64,000 nucleotides of DNA from Incurvaria masculella (taxonomy: Eukaryota; Arthropoda; Insecta; Lepidoptera; Incurvariidae). Made by a program: the position numbers and the translations under genes. Numbering within the stretch: position 1 is the first letter of the stretch; the number at the start of each line of letters is the position of its first letter. The DNA lies in NCBI GenBank assembly GCA_946894095.1, contig OX335658.1:10097001-10161000 (forward strand), read 5' to 3'. Below the pieces are notes generated by a model that was not told where the DNA came from, did not search any database, and saw only the letters and a list, made by a program, of their open reading frames with translations. Shown piece by piece: positions 46,375 to 56,471 of the stretch.

Positions 46375-46518
46375 AATGTAACGGTTCATAAGCTCCAAGG
46401 TCCCACATTCGATCGGACGGTTGTGGACCTCAGGCCCACATATATTTGCAAACGATCGGGTCGGGTCACTTTCGCTGCATCCAGTCAACATTCTAATCCG
46501 TGCAACTGGAACTTAACT
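46375..46518 (+). pseudogene. Helitron-type helicase fragment (C-terminal motif)
   Basis: The plus frame reads NVTVHKLQGPTFDRTVVDLR and then GRVTFAASSQHSNP. Helitron (PIF1-like) helicases end with a TVHKxQGxTxDxxVVDL motif, then a GQxYVALSR motif. Order and spacing fit, but ALSR is degraded to AASS and only about 45 residues remain. A stop precedes it at about 46360. Confidence 0.6.
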
Positions 46519-46947
46519 AGCACAATAATTCAATAAAAATGGTTTCACCAATGATTTTGACTGACATTCAAAGTTATCTGGCAGTCAAGAGACAACGCCC
46601 AGTATTATGAAGTAGTGGATAAAAATATTATAATCATGGTTTTTATGGAGTTTATTAAATTTTAACTAACAGTTAGTTAATACATGGACGAAATACTGTG
46701 AATAGAGCGATTATTACGGGGTCCGTCCAAGTGACGTAGTAGTACTTTTAATATCTTCTCACTACCTCTATTTTCAAAATAATAATGACACTGCGCCAAA
46801 TTTTGGTAAATCGTCAGTTTGTTTCATTGTTAATACTTGGGCGAAAAGAGCGTAAACAAATTTGAATTTGATAATACATTTTTGCAATGGAAATTAAATG
46901 TAGCAATGTAATCGTTTTGCATTTGTTATTGTAAAATGTTAGTGCAT

Positions 46948-47412
46948 GCTAAACGGCATGGAGGGGGTCATCCAAAAACAGCAACATCACGGGATATGGT
47001 TCGAAAGGTGAAGGCTCGAATTCAAAGAAATCCTAGCCAGTGTGTTGCAAAATTGGCGAAAAGTCAGAAAATATCTTACTCAAGTATTCAGCGCATACTG
47101 AAATAGAAAGATTTGAAACTGAAGCCCTACTAGATACAAAAAATACAGCATCTTACTTCAGCGCAGAAGGCAGTCCGACTACAAAGAGCTCGAGCACTGA
47201 AAGCCTTACATGAACGTGGCGATTTGAAAAACATTGTTTTTTCTGATAAAAAAATGTTTACTGTCCAATAGTATGTAAACAAACAAAATTATCGTGTTTG
47301 GCTGCAGAGCAAGTCCAACGAGAATTTAGACGATAGAGTTGCATTTCGTATGCAAGCGCCTGCTTCTGTTATGGGCTGGGCTGCAGTGACCGCAAATGGT
47401 CGCTCTACGTAA
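46948..47412 (+). pseudogene. Tc1/mariner-superfamily transposase relic
   Basis: One plus frame can be followed for 155 codons through three stops: AKRHGGGHPKTATSRDMVRK, NPSQCVAKLAKSQKISYSSI, QRARALKALHERGDLKNIVF, SDKKMFTV, NYRVWLQSKSNENLDDRVAF and ASVMGWAAVTANGRST. These are the GRGxPKTA linker, the first catalytic region (SDEKMFTV, with E changed to K) and the VMVWAAV segment of a DD-type transposase. It belongs to a different branch from the other copies in the window. The third catalytic residue is missing. Confidence 0.8.
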
Positions 47413-47734
47413 GCAATGCAGTACGAACTGCTGGACGTTCCAACAAGACTCAGAACCGTCCCACAAATCTCTTATATATGGATCAAAGTAGGCTATATAG
47501 AACAATAACAATGATTGTCTTAAAATTCAATGTTTATTTTTTTCATTTATATACAATTTTTAATAAACCGTACTTCAATTAACCAAATAACATCATTTTC
47601 AAATGGTAACACTTCGAGTGACGGACCTGTCGATAACCACAGGATTTGAGTGTGGAACAAATTTGTTCGCTTATCAATTGACTGTAACTATAATCAACGA
47701 TGGACAGTCAGTCAGTCAGTCATTCAGTCAGCGT
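47413..47734. other. Short flank with a CAGT microsatellite
   Basis: A CAGTCAGTCAGTCAGTCATT run lies at 47705-47732, directly at the end of the RTE fragment. Nothing else recognised. Confidence 0.5.
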
Positions 47735-48066
47735 GCTTGCTTCCACTGCTGGACATATGCCTCTCCAATTTTTCTACAGTCCTACAGGCCCTCAGATGTA
47801 CGGAACCACTACTTTCCGCCGACGCACTTGATGTCGTGGTCTCACCTAGCGGGTGGTCTACCCACACTCCGTTTTCCTGTCCGTGGCCGCCAGTGCAGGA
47901 CACGGTTACTCCAACGGTCATCATCTCTTCGGCTGACGTGACCAGCCCACTGCTACTTTGGTACGTCGGCGGATTGCCTCGTTACGCACTAATACGCACC
48001 ATATCCCGTAGCGATATTCCCGGCATGGCTCGCTCCATTGCTCGCTGGGAAACTTTTAAAAGGTAG
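47735..48066 (-). pseudogene. RTE-type LINE: end of the reverse transcriptase ORF
   Basis: Read on the minus strand across two frameshifts: KVSQRAMERAMPGISLRDMV, then NEAIRRRTKVAVGWSRQ-like, WSNRVLHWRPRTGKRSVGRP, PARWDHDI and KIGEAYVQQWK to the end. This is the conserved C-terminal region of RTE-like LINE ORF2 proteins in Lepidoptera (AMERAMLGVSL, RRRTKV, WRPRTGKRSVGRPPTRW, AYVQQW). The WAGHI segment between is worn. It is 5'-truncated, as usual for LINE copies. Confidence 0.85.
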
Positions 48067-48214
48067 AACATTTTGTTGTACGACATAAAAAAAATCCTCC
48101 CCATACATTTCTATGGTCGAAGTGGTCGAAAAACTATGGTCGAAGTGGCAATAAATCATTCTCTGTGTTTTTCACCCATGGTATCCATGTGTAGCTGTGC
48201 TTCTGTATAAAGGA

Positions 48215-48300
48215 AGGTATCTAATTCCTTCCGGAATTTGGTGAATTAGGCTTTTATCATGACGGTAGTTGTGTTATATTAGCCATCCATGTTTCCATCC
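48215..48300 (+). repeat. SINE tail fragment, plus strand
   Basis: TCTAATTCCTTCCGGAATTT, TTAGGCTTTTATCATGACGG and GTTATATTAGCCATCCATGT match the 3' end of the SINE family in order. The rest of the element is missing. Confidence 0.7.
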
Positions 48301-48700
48301 ATTCATGTTCAATACGTTCCATTATTAATGACTAGCGATTTTCTTAGTTAGATGGTAGAGCAAAAATACACTTATTGAGACAAGTTATAATCTCCTAAAT
48401 CTCGTATAATAAATACGAAAGTTAGTTGGTTTGTTTCGCGTACTCAACCGATCATCATGAAATTTGCATAGGCACAGCATTAATGCATTTGAAAACAAAA
48501 TATATATCGTAGTTAATGTATCTTATGCCTCCGACTGCGTTTGTGAACACTGTCAACCATGATCATTTCAAACACAAAAAATATTTAAATTTTCAACTTG
48601 TTTCTATCTTTTCAGTTCCTTAACTAAGTAAATTTTAAGTTAGATTTTTTTACGCTGTCGGGTTTTTTATATTTTTTCCAATTTGCTTATTATTCGCTAA

Positions 48701-49032
48701 GGGCCGATTTTTCAATCCTCAGATAGTACTTATCGGATTGATAGTACAAAATTACATTTGTCAAAAGACGGATAGTCATTGCCGGAGAATTATATTTTAA
48801 ATCACAATTATCTGACTATGATTTTACTAATAAACATATGTACTTACTATATCGGGCGGATAAGCAGAAGAGTAAATAAAAATCTGTCGCAGGTTCAAGT
48901 CCTGCTTCCGACGAATGTCACGACCAATACTTTTTCAGATTGTTTTCAAAATCTGATTACAGTGCTTCAAATGTGAATGTCGCTGTAACTCAAATTAAAG
49001 TGCCGTGTATCAGACTATTGAAAAATCAGCCC
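48701..49032. repeat. Inverted-repeat element with internal tRNA-like segment
   Basis: GGGCCGATTTTTCAAT at 48701 and ATTGAAAAATCAGCCC at 49017-49032 are inverted ends. The interior shares the ATGTCACGACCAATACTTTT and TTTTCAAAATCTGATTAC blocks with 11742-11890, preceded by GCAGGTTCAAGTCCTGC, which fits a B box. No target duplication seen. Confidence 0.6.
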
Positions 49033-49064
49033 AAAGTCCACTAGTAAATTAGGGATCGTTTTTT

Positions 49065-49258
49065 ATTATTGCTTTGGAACCTGTCATACTCATTAGCCCA
49101 AAACATCACATGGGAACAAGTCGGTAAGTCAAGGATCGAACGGTCACCTATCCAGAACCCGCGCCCAATGGTTCTTAACTTCGATGACCGAGGTTCGTCG
49201 CGGTCAAATGAATATCTGCTCCAGCTTTTTCCAACGCAAGTGCGTTTCGAGCCATAAT
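49065..49258 (-). repeat. 5S-headed SINE, copy 3
   Basis: The minus strand reads CTCGGTCATCGAAGTTAAGA, then TTGGGCGCGGGTTCTGGATA and GGTGACCG. This is the clearest of the three matches to the 5S internal control region. It runs into a short SINE tail at 49065-49110 (plus: CTCATTAGCCCAAAACATCA). The middle of the body is deleted. Confidence 0.78.
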
Positions 49259-49744
49259 TTCCACTTCCAGCTCCGTAAATGCTTAACCCCTCATCAAATC
49301 GTGAACTTTACGAAAGAAAGATAAATGTCGGAGGGCGCACGGTCTTGACCATGAGTAGGACTGGTAACGAGCTTCACCTTTTCAGAGCACAAAAAACCTT
49401 TGTCTGAATTCCAACGCCTGAAGAAGCCTTGCCAATGTACAAGAGGGTGCGACTTCACAGACATATTTCGTATAACACTAACTTGTACATGTGCTTTGTT
49501 CTCTTACATAGTAGAGATGGCGCGATATTTTTTTCTAAGGATTTTGGTCTCAGATCCAAAAAGGAAGGAGATGTGCCTTCTATGAGACAAGCTGTCTCCA
49601 ATTTTCTAAAAATAACAACCCAGCTCAAACGTACATGTCACACGCAAATATAGTCGCAGATGTATTGGAGCGTTATGTCAGTGGGAACTGACTTGACGAA
49701 CGCACTCTTAGAGCACGTTCAAACGCGGTGGAGATGTATTGAAC
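49259..49744. other. Spacer between two SINEs
   Basis: No gene recognised; overlapping short open frames at 49400-49653 have no motifs. Confidence 0.4.
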
Positions 49745-50137
49745 AGCTTATTGTCTAGGGGCTAGAGGACTTGCCTTTCATCCTAGAGGTCTGGGTTCAA
49801 ATCCTCGCCCGGTAATGCACCACTTTATTTCTCTTTCTGAGTTGGATTAGTGCATTTCGTTACGAATGCGAGCTGTTCCATGGTTCGAAACCCATGTAAA
49901 ACTGTAGGTCCCCTTCCCCTACCCGGTTGGGCTTAACCCTACCAGTTAAGCCCAACCGGGTTGGTACCACCGCATTGGACGAAACTATGGTTGAAGCGGC
50001 AATTTGTCCGTGTTTTCCATCCAGTTCAATGTAGCCGTGCTCATAAGGGGAACGTCCTGGCATGACACCTAATTCCTTCGGGAATGTGGTGTATTAGGCT
50101 TATATCATCCGGCCATCCATGTCAGCATGCATAAAAA
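49745..50137 (+). repeat. tRNA-headed SINE, reference full-length copy
   Basis: The head ends with GGTCTGGGTTCAAATCC (B box). The body contains CACTTTATTTCTCTTTCTGA, TTAGTGCATTTCGTTACGAA, CCATGTAAAACTGTAGGTCC, GTTGAAGCGGCAATTTGTCC, CCATCCAGTTCAATGTAGCC, CATAAGGGGAACGTCCTGGC and TTCGGGAATGTGGTGTATTA. The tail is CCATCCATGTCAGCATGC plus an A run. The middle carries a perfect hairpin at 49921-49961, probably a local inverted duplication. Other copies in the window are described relative to this one. Confidence 0.9.
49921..49961. other. Perfect 17-bp stem hairpin inside a SINE
   Basis: ACCCGGTTGGGCTTAAC (49921-49937) and its exact complement at 49945-49961 enclose a 7-nt loop. The ACCCGGTTGGG arm is the normal SINE sequence at this point, so the other arm looks like a later inverted duplication unique to this copy. 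Confidence 0.85.
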
Positions 50138-50639
50138 AAATTTACTGCGTGGCATACGACACGCAGCCGGATTCCCATAAGATTATTTGCACACCTTTGA
50201 TTTTGATTACTTGATTATAAATTGCACTTGTTGATATAATTGCATGTTTGAATTTCAGCCCAGAATTAAATCGTTCATATTCTTGTAAGAGTCCAGACTT
50301 TTAAAGGTTTGTGTCAAACTTACCCTAAATATGCTCTACTGTCGTCATAGGTTTTTTGCCGGTAAACGATCAATATGAAATGTAGTTTCATCATTTAAAT
50401 ATATTTATTGCGAAACGATACAAATATTCAGGCGTTCCTCAACTCAGATAGGCTTATGCTAGAGGACCAGCCGTGACGGAAACCACTTTGGATACGTCTG
50501 TATATTTTTTATTTCGAACAGAAAGTTTAGCCTGGGTAAAATGAGCTACTTAAGTGCAGCTACATTTATCCAATCATCTATAGATTGTAGATGATCGATC
50601 CGAGAAGATTTTGGTTATTTTATTCTTTCAAATACACAG
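50138..50639. other. Intergenic
   Basis: No gene or repeat recognised; AT-rich. Confidence 0.4.
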
Positions 50640-50812
50640 CTAAGCTTGGTTTTTCACCAAGTGCTGATTTATTTTAATTGACACTTAAAGGGCCTTTATT
50701 AATAACGTGCTGTTTATATTGTACTGGTATCGATAGCAAGATGGTAAGAAAGGCCCTTTAATACACCGGATTAAGCTAATCAATACTTGGTGGAAGAGAC
50801 CTTAAGCCGTCA
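50640..50812. repeat. Foldback repeat family D, copy 2
   Basis: The outer arms are TTTTTCACCAAGTGCTGATT and AATCAATACTTGGTGGAAGA (inverse), and the inner arms are TTAAAGGGCCTTTATTA and its mirror ending CCCTTTAA. The inner TTAA motifs at 50685-50688 and 50758-50761 bracket 69 bp, exactly as in the 16.6-kb copy. The element could be a MITE inside a MITE. Confidence 0.75.
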
Positions 50813-50928
50813 AACAACATCGAGGGTTAGAAATAAGAATTGGGTTACATTTTACATAGTAATAGTTCAATATGCATAATTTATATGTCAACATAATTTA
50901 TATGTCGCTTTGGGGCCAAAAGTTCCAA

Positions 50929-50970
50929 ATTTCCAATAAAAGCGCCCATTTGGGCGCTTTTATTGGAAAT
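50929..50970. other. Perfect 20-bp stem palindrome
   Basis: ATTTCCAATAAAAGCGCCCA and its exact complement flank a TT centre. It is a nearly uninterrupted palindrome that can form a cruciform. No repeat family elsewhere in the window contains it. Confidence 0.9.
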
Positions 50971-52656
50971 TGTATAAAATCGCAACCGGTTAACTACATT
51001 TTCATTAAAACTTGATTGAACTCAAAATATTTTTGAAAATACTATCAACAGGTGATTTTACGCCCAAAATAATATTGTAGACCTTTAATCTCATTGAAAC
51101 ATGAATAGGTTGACGAAAGTGCAAAATTTATCACTATGAAATGGTCAATGAATTTAAAGATGTATGATGATTTTATACCATCGAATAAGAGAGAGCCGGC
51201 CAGTCAGTTCACCTCTTCTGAGAGGTAAACCGACTGGCTGGCGCTACCGTCAGTGTGTGTATTATTACTAAAACGTGATGAAGCTGGCGCCACACGGATG
51301 AGTTACGCTCCCGTCTTTCCCTAATTAATGTTTCACACCCACAATCGCAACTAGATGTAAGCTTCTGGGATAATGGCGGCAGCTGTCGACGTTTTCGGAA
51401 TGAGCAACTTGCATCTAGGAGGTATTAGGTATTCGTGGTGTTATAAGCAGATATATTCTTGACAATTTGAGCTTATTGAAATTCCATTGGCTACAACTCG
51501 AGTTAAACGAGCCCTTATTAACTAACTTTAAGGTGAGTCGAAACGCTCGGTATATCTTTAACGAAATATAGATGGCGATATATCTCAAAGATAGAAAATA
51601 ATTATTTGTAGCTACATATATGTAAAATCCTTATTGTACTAATTTACAATTGGCGGAATTCTAACATAAGAAATGTTTCACGAAATTAAATTTATATGCC
51701 AAAACACTTCCCACTAAACAAAATACGGTGAAAATATTTAGGAAAGGTAATGGTGGACGCCACTGAAATATTTTTTTGCATAATTTATTAATAAGCATTG
51801 TTTTGGCAACAATTTTATATTTAAATGGAATAGTCTGGGTGTGACAATTCCGCCAAATGTGTTTTATTCCAATAAGGTTGATGCTACTTATCATTATATT
51901 CAAACTTTTCGGATAATGACGCCTTCAACATTTTGTTAAACATGTTTATCTGTGTGTTTCGATCCACCTTAAAAGGAGCATCTAAGAATCTTAGAGTATC
52001 AAGTTAATTTATGTTTAAAACAAAGTAGTCAAATTACCGCGATGCATTAGTTTTCGTTGATATTATTAACAAAGTTCAAATTGGAAAAGGAAAATTTTAA
52101 GAAAATAAGCAGCACGGCTTCGAGGAAATTTTATGAATATTTAACATGTAAACAACGTGTTTACGTAAAATGCGATATAAACTACTCTGGTAGTTCGGTA
52201 GAACTTCAGCAACAGTATCGTATAACGCGTCGAGCTTAACGGAAATTTGGGTTGCAAATTTTCCCCAAAATTACATATGTTCCTGTGAAATTTTCCTCTC
52301 TCTATTATTAGTGTTTTTGGAATTACTCTATCATTTATTAAAAAAAATAGTGTAGATAAAGTATCGAGTTATAATTATCGAATTAATATCGAGGTAATGA
52401 AAGGATATCTACATTGAAATATTAGAATCTTATTTTGGTAACAATTGGAAAAATGTTCGGGCTGGAGATCACCTGAAGCTGTTTGAAAACTGTCGTCTTT
52501 TCACGGGGCGGGAGGAGACATTATCCGACGTTTCAAGCTGATCGGTCAGCCCGTTGTCAAGGAGGCAGCCGGTACGTCCGTACGCAGCAGTCGACTGAAA
52601 GCTAGGCTCGCCGTTGTCGTAACGTGTTAGTTGTGGGTGCGGGTAGTTGCGAAGTT
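50971..52656. other. Intergenic with one strong hairpin
   Basis: Apart from the hairpin at 51195-51244, listed separately, no gene is recognised. Open frames at 51661 (minus) and 52057 (plus) have no motifs. GC rises at 52500-52650, which is probably the 3' part of the Penelope-like fragment that follows on the minus strand. Confidence 0.4.
51195..51244. other. Hairpin with about 22-bp stem
   Basis: GCCGGCCAGTCAGTTCACCT at 51195 pairs with AGGTAAACCGACTGGCTGGC ending near 51242 across a TCTG-type loop, with a few mismatches or G-T pairs. It is GC-rich in an AT-rich setting. Precursor-RNA-like in shape, but no evidence of transcription. Confidence 0.7.
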
Positions 52657-52875
52657 CTATTGGGCTGCATTCCTTACTTCGGACGACAGGCAGTATGAGC
52701 TGACAATATCGTCACCGATATTATCGTCTTGTTTGACCTTCCTCAGTGGCTGAAGTACGGGGTTCCACATTGCAGAGAGCTTAAAAGAGTCTTCTCGATT
52801 GAAGTTGTTGTTCTTCTTAATATCGATGGCTTCTCGGACTAATCTTGGTATAGTTCGTTTTTCGGCGGCGATCAT
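52657..52875 (-). pseudogene. Penelope-like element: end of the GIY-YIG domain
   Basis: The minus frame reads MIAAEKRTIPRLVREAIDIK, then NFNREDSFKLSAMWNPVLQP. This is the C-terminal signature of the GIY-YIG nuclease in Penelope-like retroelements (PRxxREAIEI, NFNRDxGxxLSxxWxP). The upstream YIGQT half and the reverse transcriptase are absent. The frame ends in a normal-looking stop, so this is a 5'-truncated copy. Confidence 0.8.
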
Positions 52876-52879
52876 ACCA

Positions 52880-52985
52880 ACCTAATCAATCTGAAGCAAG
52901 ATTCAAACCTTGCGACCTTTGAATTGTATATCAATCGCTCTGACCGTTAAGCTATCCAGACCAAGCACTATCTTAACAATTTTGA
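52880..52985 (-). repeat. tRNA-derived SINE head
   Basis: Read on the minus strand: GGTCTGGATAGCTTAACGGT and CAGAGCG fit a D-arm/A box, and AGGTTTGAATCTTGC fits the B box about 50 bases downstream. The head adjoins the Penelope-like fragment without a spacer. It could be a decayed true tRNA, but the anticodon arm does not fold well. Confidence 0.5.
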
Positions 52986-54058
52986 ACGTATTTGTTTTCA
53001 CTAAAAGTGGGTACGCTGTCGCTCTACGAATTAATTTCAGTCGCCACTCACATCCATCCGTGCTAGCTGGGACAGGCAGATGCGACGAAGTTGTCGGTGA
53101 CAGTTTTAACTCAGTTAATTTCCTGGCTGCTCATTACCAGTAATTGCGAAAGTGTGAAAACTAAGGAAGTTAGGACTTCTTCTGCAACCCACCTTTTCCG
53201 TTAGCCCTTTCAGTCCACGACCGCCCGCCCACGCTGCTTTAATTTTAGAAGACGATGAAATCATTGCCTTCCTCGGTGCTGGTGATTAAGGATTCGTTGG
53301 AAATTTAAAGACTTTTCTGTTTGCTTGGTCTTTCTAATTATATTTTCTAGTCAATAGTAATACAATTTGAAGTTCAAGATTGTTGCTTTTTATCATAAAA
53401 TAGCGTTATCGTTTCAGTATTATTTCAAATATCAATTTATAATTCAATATTATTTCAGATATCAATTTTAACCTTTACAATTTTTGAAATATTTTACAAA
53501 TGCTGCCTTGGAATATAATAACTAGGGAGAAGTTTGCGATTCAGAGACTTAGGGTTGAGTTCCAAAAAAAAAGGATCGCATAACAAGCAAAGTAATCGGC
53601 TTCGAAATCGAATTAAATATATACGCTAATTCATAAAGGAAGCTGCATGCATAATTTTTTTTGTGATGTAATCGTTTTTAGAAGAAAAAACTGTCTGATA
53701 GGATCTCCCACGATCTGTGTATCTTTGAGTGGTAATTCTCCGTGCTTTTATGTTTTTTTTTATCGCTGTCAGAATATTCTCATGGAAATATCACATTGTT
53801 GATTTCTTAGGAGACTTAAGGCGCTTATCTAAAAGAGTCCTTTGTCCGTTTGATTTGATAAAAAATAAGCGAACGAATATATCATTGGTTATAACGTTAC
53901 CTCACTAAATCATCATGATAAACGAGTCCCCGACCTGAAGTGTGATGTGATATGGCTTCTCCTCCTAATCGTAGGCCTATCAGAAATAAATTCTGATTTT
54001 AGATAAAAAGGCATCGTAAAGATTTAAAAAAATAAAATTTATTAATGCTATATGTTTT
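52986..54058. other. Intergenic
   Basis: No gene recognised. TCAATTTATAATTC-like phrases repeat near 53400-53470 (ATTATTTCAAATATCAATTT, then ATTATTTCAGATATCAATTT), a local duplication with a unit of about 38 bp. Confidence 0.45.
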
Positions 54059-54272
54059 TAGAATCGACCGTGAAATAAAATACTTTAATTAAAGAAATAA
54101 AGATGTAAAATGAACTACTTGGTAGTTACTTCAAGGTTGGACTTGAACTGGACTTTATCAATTCTATAACCACAATTTGGAATTCTCCATAATCAATATC
54201 TACTACTATTTTTTTATGAAGTAGTTATTTTCTTTCTTAAATAAATGTGTCCATGGTTCACGGTCGATTCTA
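54059..54272. repeat. Element with inverted ATCGACCGTGAA ends and tRNA-like interior
   Basis: TAGAATCGACCGTGAA at the left is mirrored by TTCACGGTCGATTCTA at the right, and the next block, AAGAAA with GTAGTT, also repeats inverted. Inside, the minus strand contains CCAGTTCAAGTCC as a B box. The same end plus tRNA-like order is found at 14637-14821. Confidence 0.75.
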
Positions 54273-54544
54273 AAACACATCACGTTCGTTGAAAAAAGGG
54301 ACGGACTTGCTTAGTACCTACGGAAACGCAATAGTATGTAATTTATGTATATTTTTTAATGTGGCTTAATTTACTTATTATTCTTAATAAGTTGATTTTT
54401 TCTTACTCGGCTTGGGTTCATTAAAATTATTATAGAATAACAATCTAACCATGATATTGCCATTTCGCACAAAGCAAATGAAAGTTTGAATTTTTCTACC
54501 TATTTCATTTATTTTAATCTAGATAATCAGGCAGGAATCAATGC
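54273..54544. other. Short AT-rich spacer
   Basis: Nothing recognised. Confidence 0.5.
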
Positions 54545-55430
54545 ATCTTGCGGAGTTGCAGTTAATCGACTTCCTTCTTAAATAAATCAGCTGAACCAGC
54601 AACCAACTCTTCGAAGGATTTTTTTACTTTCCCGTCAACGAGTACTCGAAATTCTGGAAAAAGCTTGGGTCTGTAGGCGCATCGTCTGCTGAGTACGGCA
54701 GATGACATAGAGCTTGGAGACCGTCTGTTGTGCAGGAGCAGCGGGGAAGATCGATTGACCAATACGTGCGAGCTTCTCCATCGTTGTGTTTAGTTCTTCA
54801 CGGTTATACGTCTGCAGGAATGCTCATCCCGTTTCGTAAGAAGCTGTGATTCATCACATCGCCACCAGACCCCCAAAAAAATACCATCACTTTTCTAAGG
54901 GTCATTTTTCGTGTAGGACATTGGTTAGGTGTTTAACCAGGTTCAAACCAACATGCTGAGCGCTCGCAATTGTCTAACAGAATCTGATGTTCGTCGCACA
55001 GGTAACAATGCTGTTCAAAATTGCCTCGTTTTTGTGCCTGTTGATCAGCGATCATTAAGTTCGTAGAGCACCCGTTATTAAAGCTTTCTTACCTTAACAA
55101 TTTGACGCAAATGGATCAATATTGTTTTGATGCTAACGTCAAAATCTGCTGCTTATTCAGCCACAGATTGAGTATCATCAGCTTCCACACTCACCTTTTA
55201 TTCGTCATTGTCGACCAAAGTTTTCGGACAACCACGGTGTTCATTTTTCGAATAAAAATTTTCAGAACGGAAGCAGGCAAACAAATAACTGTTTGTGGAT
55301 TGTAAAGTTCCCTCCGTATGCGTCGTTGATTTTGCGTACCGTTTGTGTCGCGTTGCTGCCATGATGGTACGTATATTCCGTAATTACTCGAGGTTTTAAC
55401 GTATCCATGATGAAAGAAATGATAAAACAT
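54545..55430 (-). pseudogene. Mariner transposase, full span, heavily decayed
   Basis: Several minus frames can be read in order from 55410 to 54562: VITEYTYHHGSNATQTVRKI and NDAYGG (N-terminal helix-turn-helix), a VVVRKLWSTM/VVDND-like linker, LINRHKNEAILNS, a VTCxEHQILLDN region (first catalytic D position, here CDEHQ), CWFEPG, RKVMVFFW, then LVNRSSPLLLHNRRSP, LPYSADDAPTD and FFQNFEY (the DD34D third-aspartate region), ending EELVAGSADLF. There are many frameshifts and stops. No terminal repeats found. It differs from the 12.8-kb element in the HHGSNATQ start. Confidence 0.75.
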
Positions 55431-56471
55431 TCAAATGTCATGAAAACATAACGCTAATCAATAAACGAAATAATTCCATATTTTTAAAATAAAATTAATT
55501 TGAAATTAGAATTCATAGCCAAGTTAAAAGCCGTTTTGCGGAACGACAATTTCTCAGTTAAACACCAATGATAGCATTATAGTTAACACATTCTATGTGT
55601 GTATAATGTACTTGATTACATCAGCAATTATTCACGACAGAATGATTCTACAGCTATTGTTTTGCTACAGCCTACTCTCGCTACAGGTCGACGCCGCCAG
55701 CTCTAATCAGCGTTATTGAGAGCTCGTTGTTGTCACCGAAAATGCGAAATTTCGTATTTTTGTGGAATTGAATAGGTATAATTCGTCAAAGTAAATATTT
55801 ACCATTAATAGAAAACACAGTCTTTTAATAAATCCCTAGAATAGCTGGAATAGGATCGTATATAATTTGGAGGATTAGAAAATTTCAATGTTCAACTTTA
55901 AGTCATTTATATGATAATAAATATTATAATAAATATTTATAAATTATAATATATTTATATATATTATAATTAATATAGATCAGACATGGTTGGACTTTAC
56001 CACCATTTGAGCTATGGACTGAGCAATGACTAACAAAATAACATTACGGCTTAATGAATTATAGCAAAAACCCATATCACCAGGGGTGCCATTTATGGTG
56101 AGCACCGATATATAGCACCACCGAGTGGTTGGCTATTAGTTAAGCTTAGTTCTTTATCACAACAATGATTTTACTACATATTATTATTGTTACCAAATTA
56201 ATAATTGAGGAAGCTACGTTCAAACCTACATTTGCGATTGCAGGTTTTTTGAGCATTGTGTACTGCACCATCAATATTTAAAAAAAATTTAAGATTACTT
56301 AACACAACTTTCAGTCGAATATTTTGGACAACATAGAAATTTATCAGAAGGCGAAGTATGTGTCTGGCTCAGGACTCGACAATCCATCTAGAGCTAAGAA
56401 CTCATGATCTCTATCTCCGCTCTCCTCGCTTCGTCTGTTCGCTCATCCTTCATCCGATTTCGATACGGCTT
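55431..56471. other. Intergenic; AT-only stretch near 55.9 kb
   Basis: Bases 55910-55980 are almost pure A and T in ATAATAAATATT-like units. No gene. A short island at 56380-56460 with TCGCTTCGTCTGTTCGC lies just before the next transposon. Confidence 0.5.
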
